In this document: in pieces, positions 63,462-64,000 of the stretch
Numbering within the stretch: the stretch's first letter is position 1
Layout of the letters: the number at the start of each line of letters is the position of its first letter
Assembly (NCBI GenBank): GCA_046351235.1
Contig: JAXLYV010000001.1
Coordinates: 744,001 to 808,000, forward strand
Reading direction: 5' to 3'
Length of the DNA stretch: 64,000 nucleotides
From: JBBSAT01 sp046351235
GTDB lineage: Bacteria > Myxococcota_A > Polyangia > Polyangiales > Sandaracinaceae
Position numbers and translations under genes: made by a program
The notes under the pieces: generated by a model
Told to the model about the DNA's origin: nothing
Databases searched by the model: none
The model's input: the letters and a program-made list of their open reading frames with translations, nothing else

Positions 63462-64000
63462 TCAGTCGCGCGCGCGCTCGACGTAGAACCCGTCGAACCC
63501 GTCGCCGTAGTCACCCTCGCCCGCCGCGAACACGACGATGCGGACGTTGCGGAGCTGCCACGCGTAGAGACCGACCGGCAGCACCATCTCGGCGCCCGAG
63601 TCCTCCGGCGCGACCTCGACGGCCGCCTCGTCCGGCGTCCCCGAGTCCACGCCCGCGGCAGCCGCGAGCAGCGCCTCGAGGCTGTCGTCGCCGCCGCTCG
63701 CGCCCTCCTCCTGCGTCGGCGCGGGCTGGGCCTGGGCGACGGCGGCTTCTTCTTGCTCGACCTCGGTGTCCGCTTCCTCGGTCGTCTGGCTGGCCGCGCT
63801 CTCCGACGCGGTGATCGACTCGATGGGCTCCGGGATGACGTCGATCGCGTGACCGCCGGCGCCTGCCTCGGTGATCGTCGGCATCAGCTGGCCGAGCGCC
63901 CACTCGATCGCCTGCTGGCGCTGCGTCGGGTCCTCGTCCGTGACGAGCGTACGGTTCTCGAGCTCGTACCAGCGCGAGAAGCCCATGTTCGGGAGCAGCA
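63462..64000 (-). CDS. Partial gene, acidic protein of unknown function (5' end beyond window)
   Basis: The frame is open to the right edge (LLPNMGFSRWYELENRT...), so the start is outside. About 179 residues are visible: a short ordered part, a long Glu/Ala/Gln-rich linker (TEEADTEVEQEEAAVAQAQ), and a C-terminal beta part (GLYAWQLRNVRIVVFAAG). It may be translated with the GbsR gene. No family is recognised. Confidence 0.6.
   Translation of the reverse strand, partial: LLPNMGFSRWYELENRTLVTDEDPTQRQQAIEWALGQLMPTITEAGAGGHAIDVIPEPIESITASESAASQTTEEADTEVEQEEAAVAQAQPAPTQEEGASGGDDSLEALLAAAAGVDSGTPDEAAVEVAPEDSGAEMVLPVGLYAWQLRNVRIVVFAAGEGDYGDGFDGFYVERARD

Overview
The window is very GC-rich, with dense genes and strong third-position G/C bias. 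It carries many lipoproteins (lipobox followed by Asp/Pro/Thr-rich linkers), TPR proteins, a MshEN-GAF protein and an HD-GYP regulator, plus a BamB-like/YfgM-like pair. This mix suggests a deltaproteobacterial-type predator or soil bacterium of the Myxococcota (Polyangia, perhaps a Sandaracinus relative). That placement is an inference from gene content; no rRNA is present to confirm it.

Layout. 1-1.6 kb: end of methylmalonyl-CoA mutase coupled to its MeaB GTPase. 1.6-21.7 kb: mostly housekeeping and envelope genes. These include a GspE-N/GAF protein, a Wza-like export lipoprotein, an M48 membrane protease, a Nudix hydrolase overlapping hutI, and a P-type ATPase homologue that has lost its catalytic motifs. 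They continue with an acyl-CoA synthetase, a nucleotide-sugar dehydrogenase and epimerase pair, a TPR protein with a dead zincin-like tail, a MepA-like endopeptidase, an RNase HII-like protein, feoAB with a Fur box, and a sugar epimerase. 21.8-26.6 kb: an accessory cluster on the minus strand (helical protein, small beta protein, putative M35-like metallopeptidase, RCC1-like lipoprotein) preceded by a 40/41-bp tandem repeat. 26.6-34.3 kb: a sugar-lactone oxidase, CAAX-type protease, HD-GYP regulator, esterase, two lipoproteins and a ParB-like protein.

34.3-45.3 kb is the most interesting part, a defence-like island. It starts after a 20/21-bp phased repeat and two adjacent 7-6-7 palindromes. 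It has a plus-strand operon of four genes: a type III-like adenine methyltransferase with tandem SAP-like motifs; an OLD-like ATPase; a small unknown protein; and a giant DEAH helicase with a PD-(D/E)xK nuclease and a C-terminal LexA/S24-type Ser-Lys protease domain. Facing it, tail to tail, is an XRE-ImmA/IrrE protease coupled to a DUF4411 PIN-like protein. The methyltransferase carries a sharp GC drop exactly over its target-recognition region. Known type III restriction needs only Mod and Res; the inserted ATPase pair and the fused protease domain are not part of the standard system.

45.4-64 kb returns to ordinary chromosome: a lipoprotein coupled to purF, HupE/UreJ, a fatty-acid hydroxylase, a VOC protein, a polysaccharide deacetylase, hutU, an MscS channel, UTP-glucose-1-phosphate uridylyltransferase, a ComEA-like protein, a YfgM-like/BamB-like operon behind a good sigma-70 promoter, a GbsR-type regulator, and a truncated gene at the right edge. 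Starts were chosen by hand from ribosome binding sites, overlaps and homology, and several remain open.
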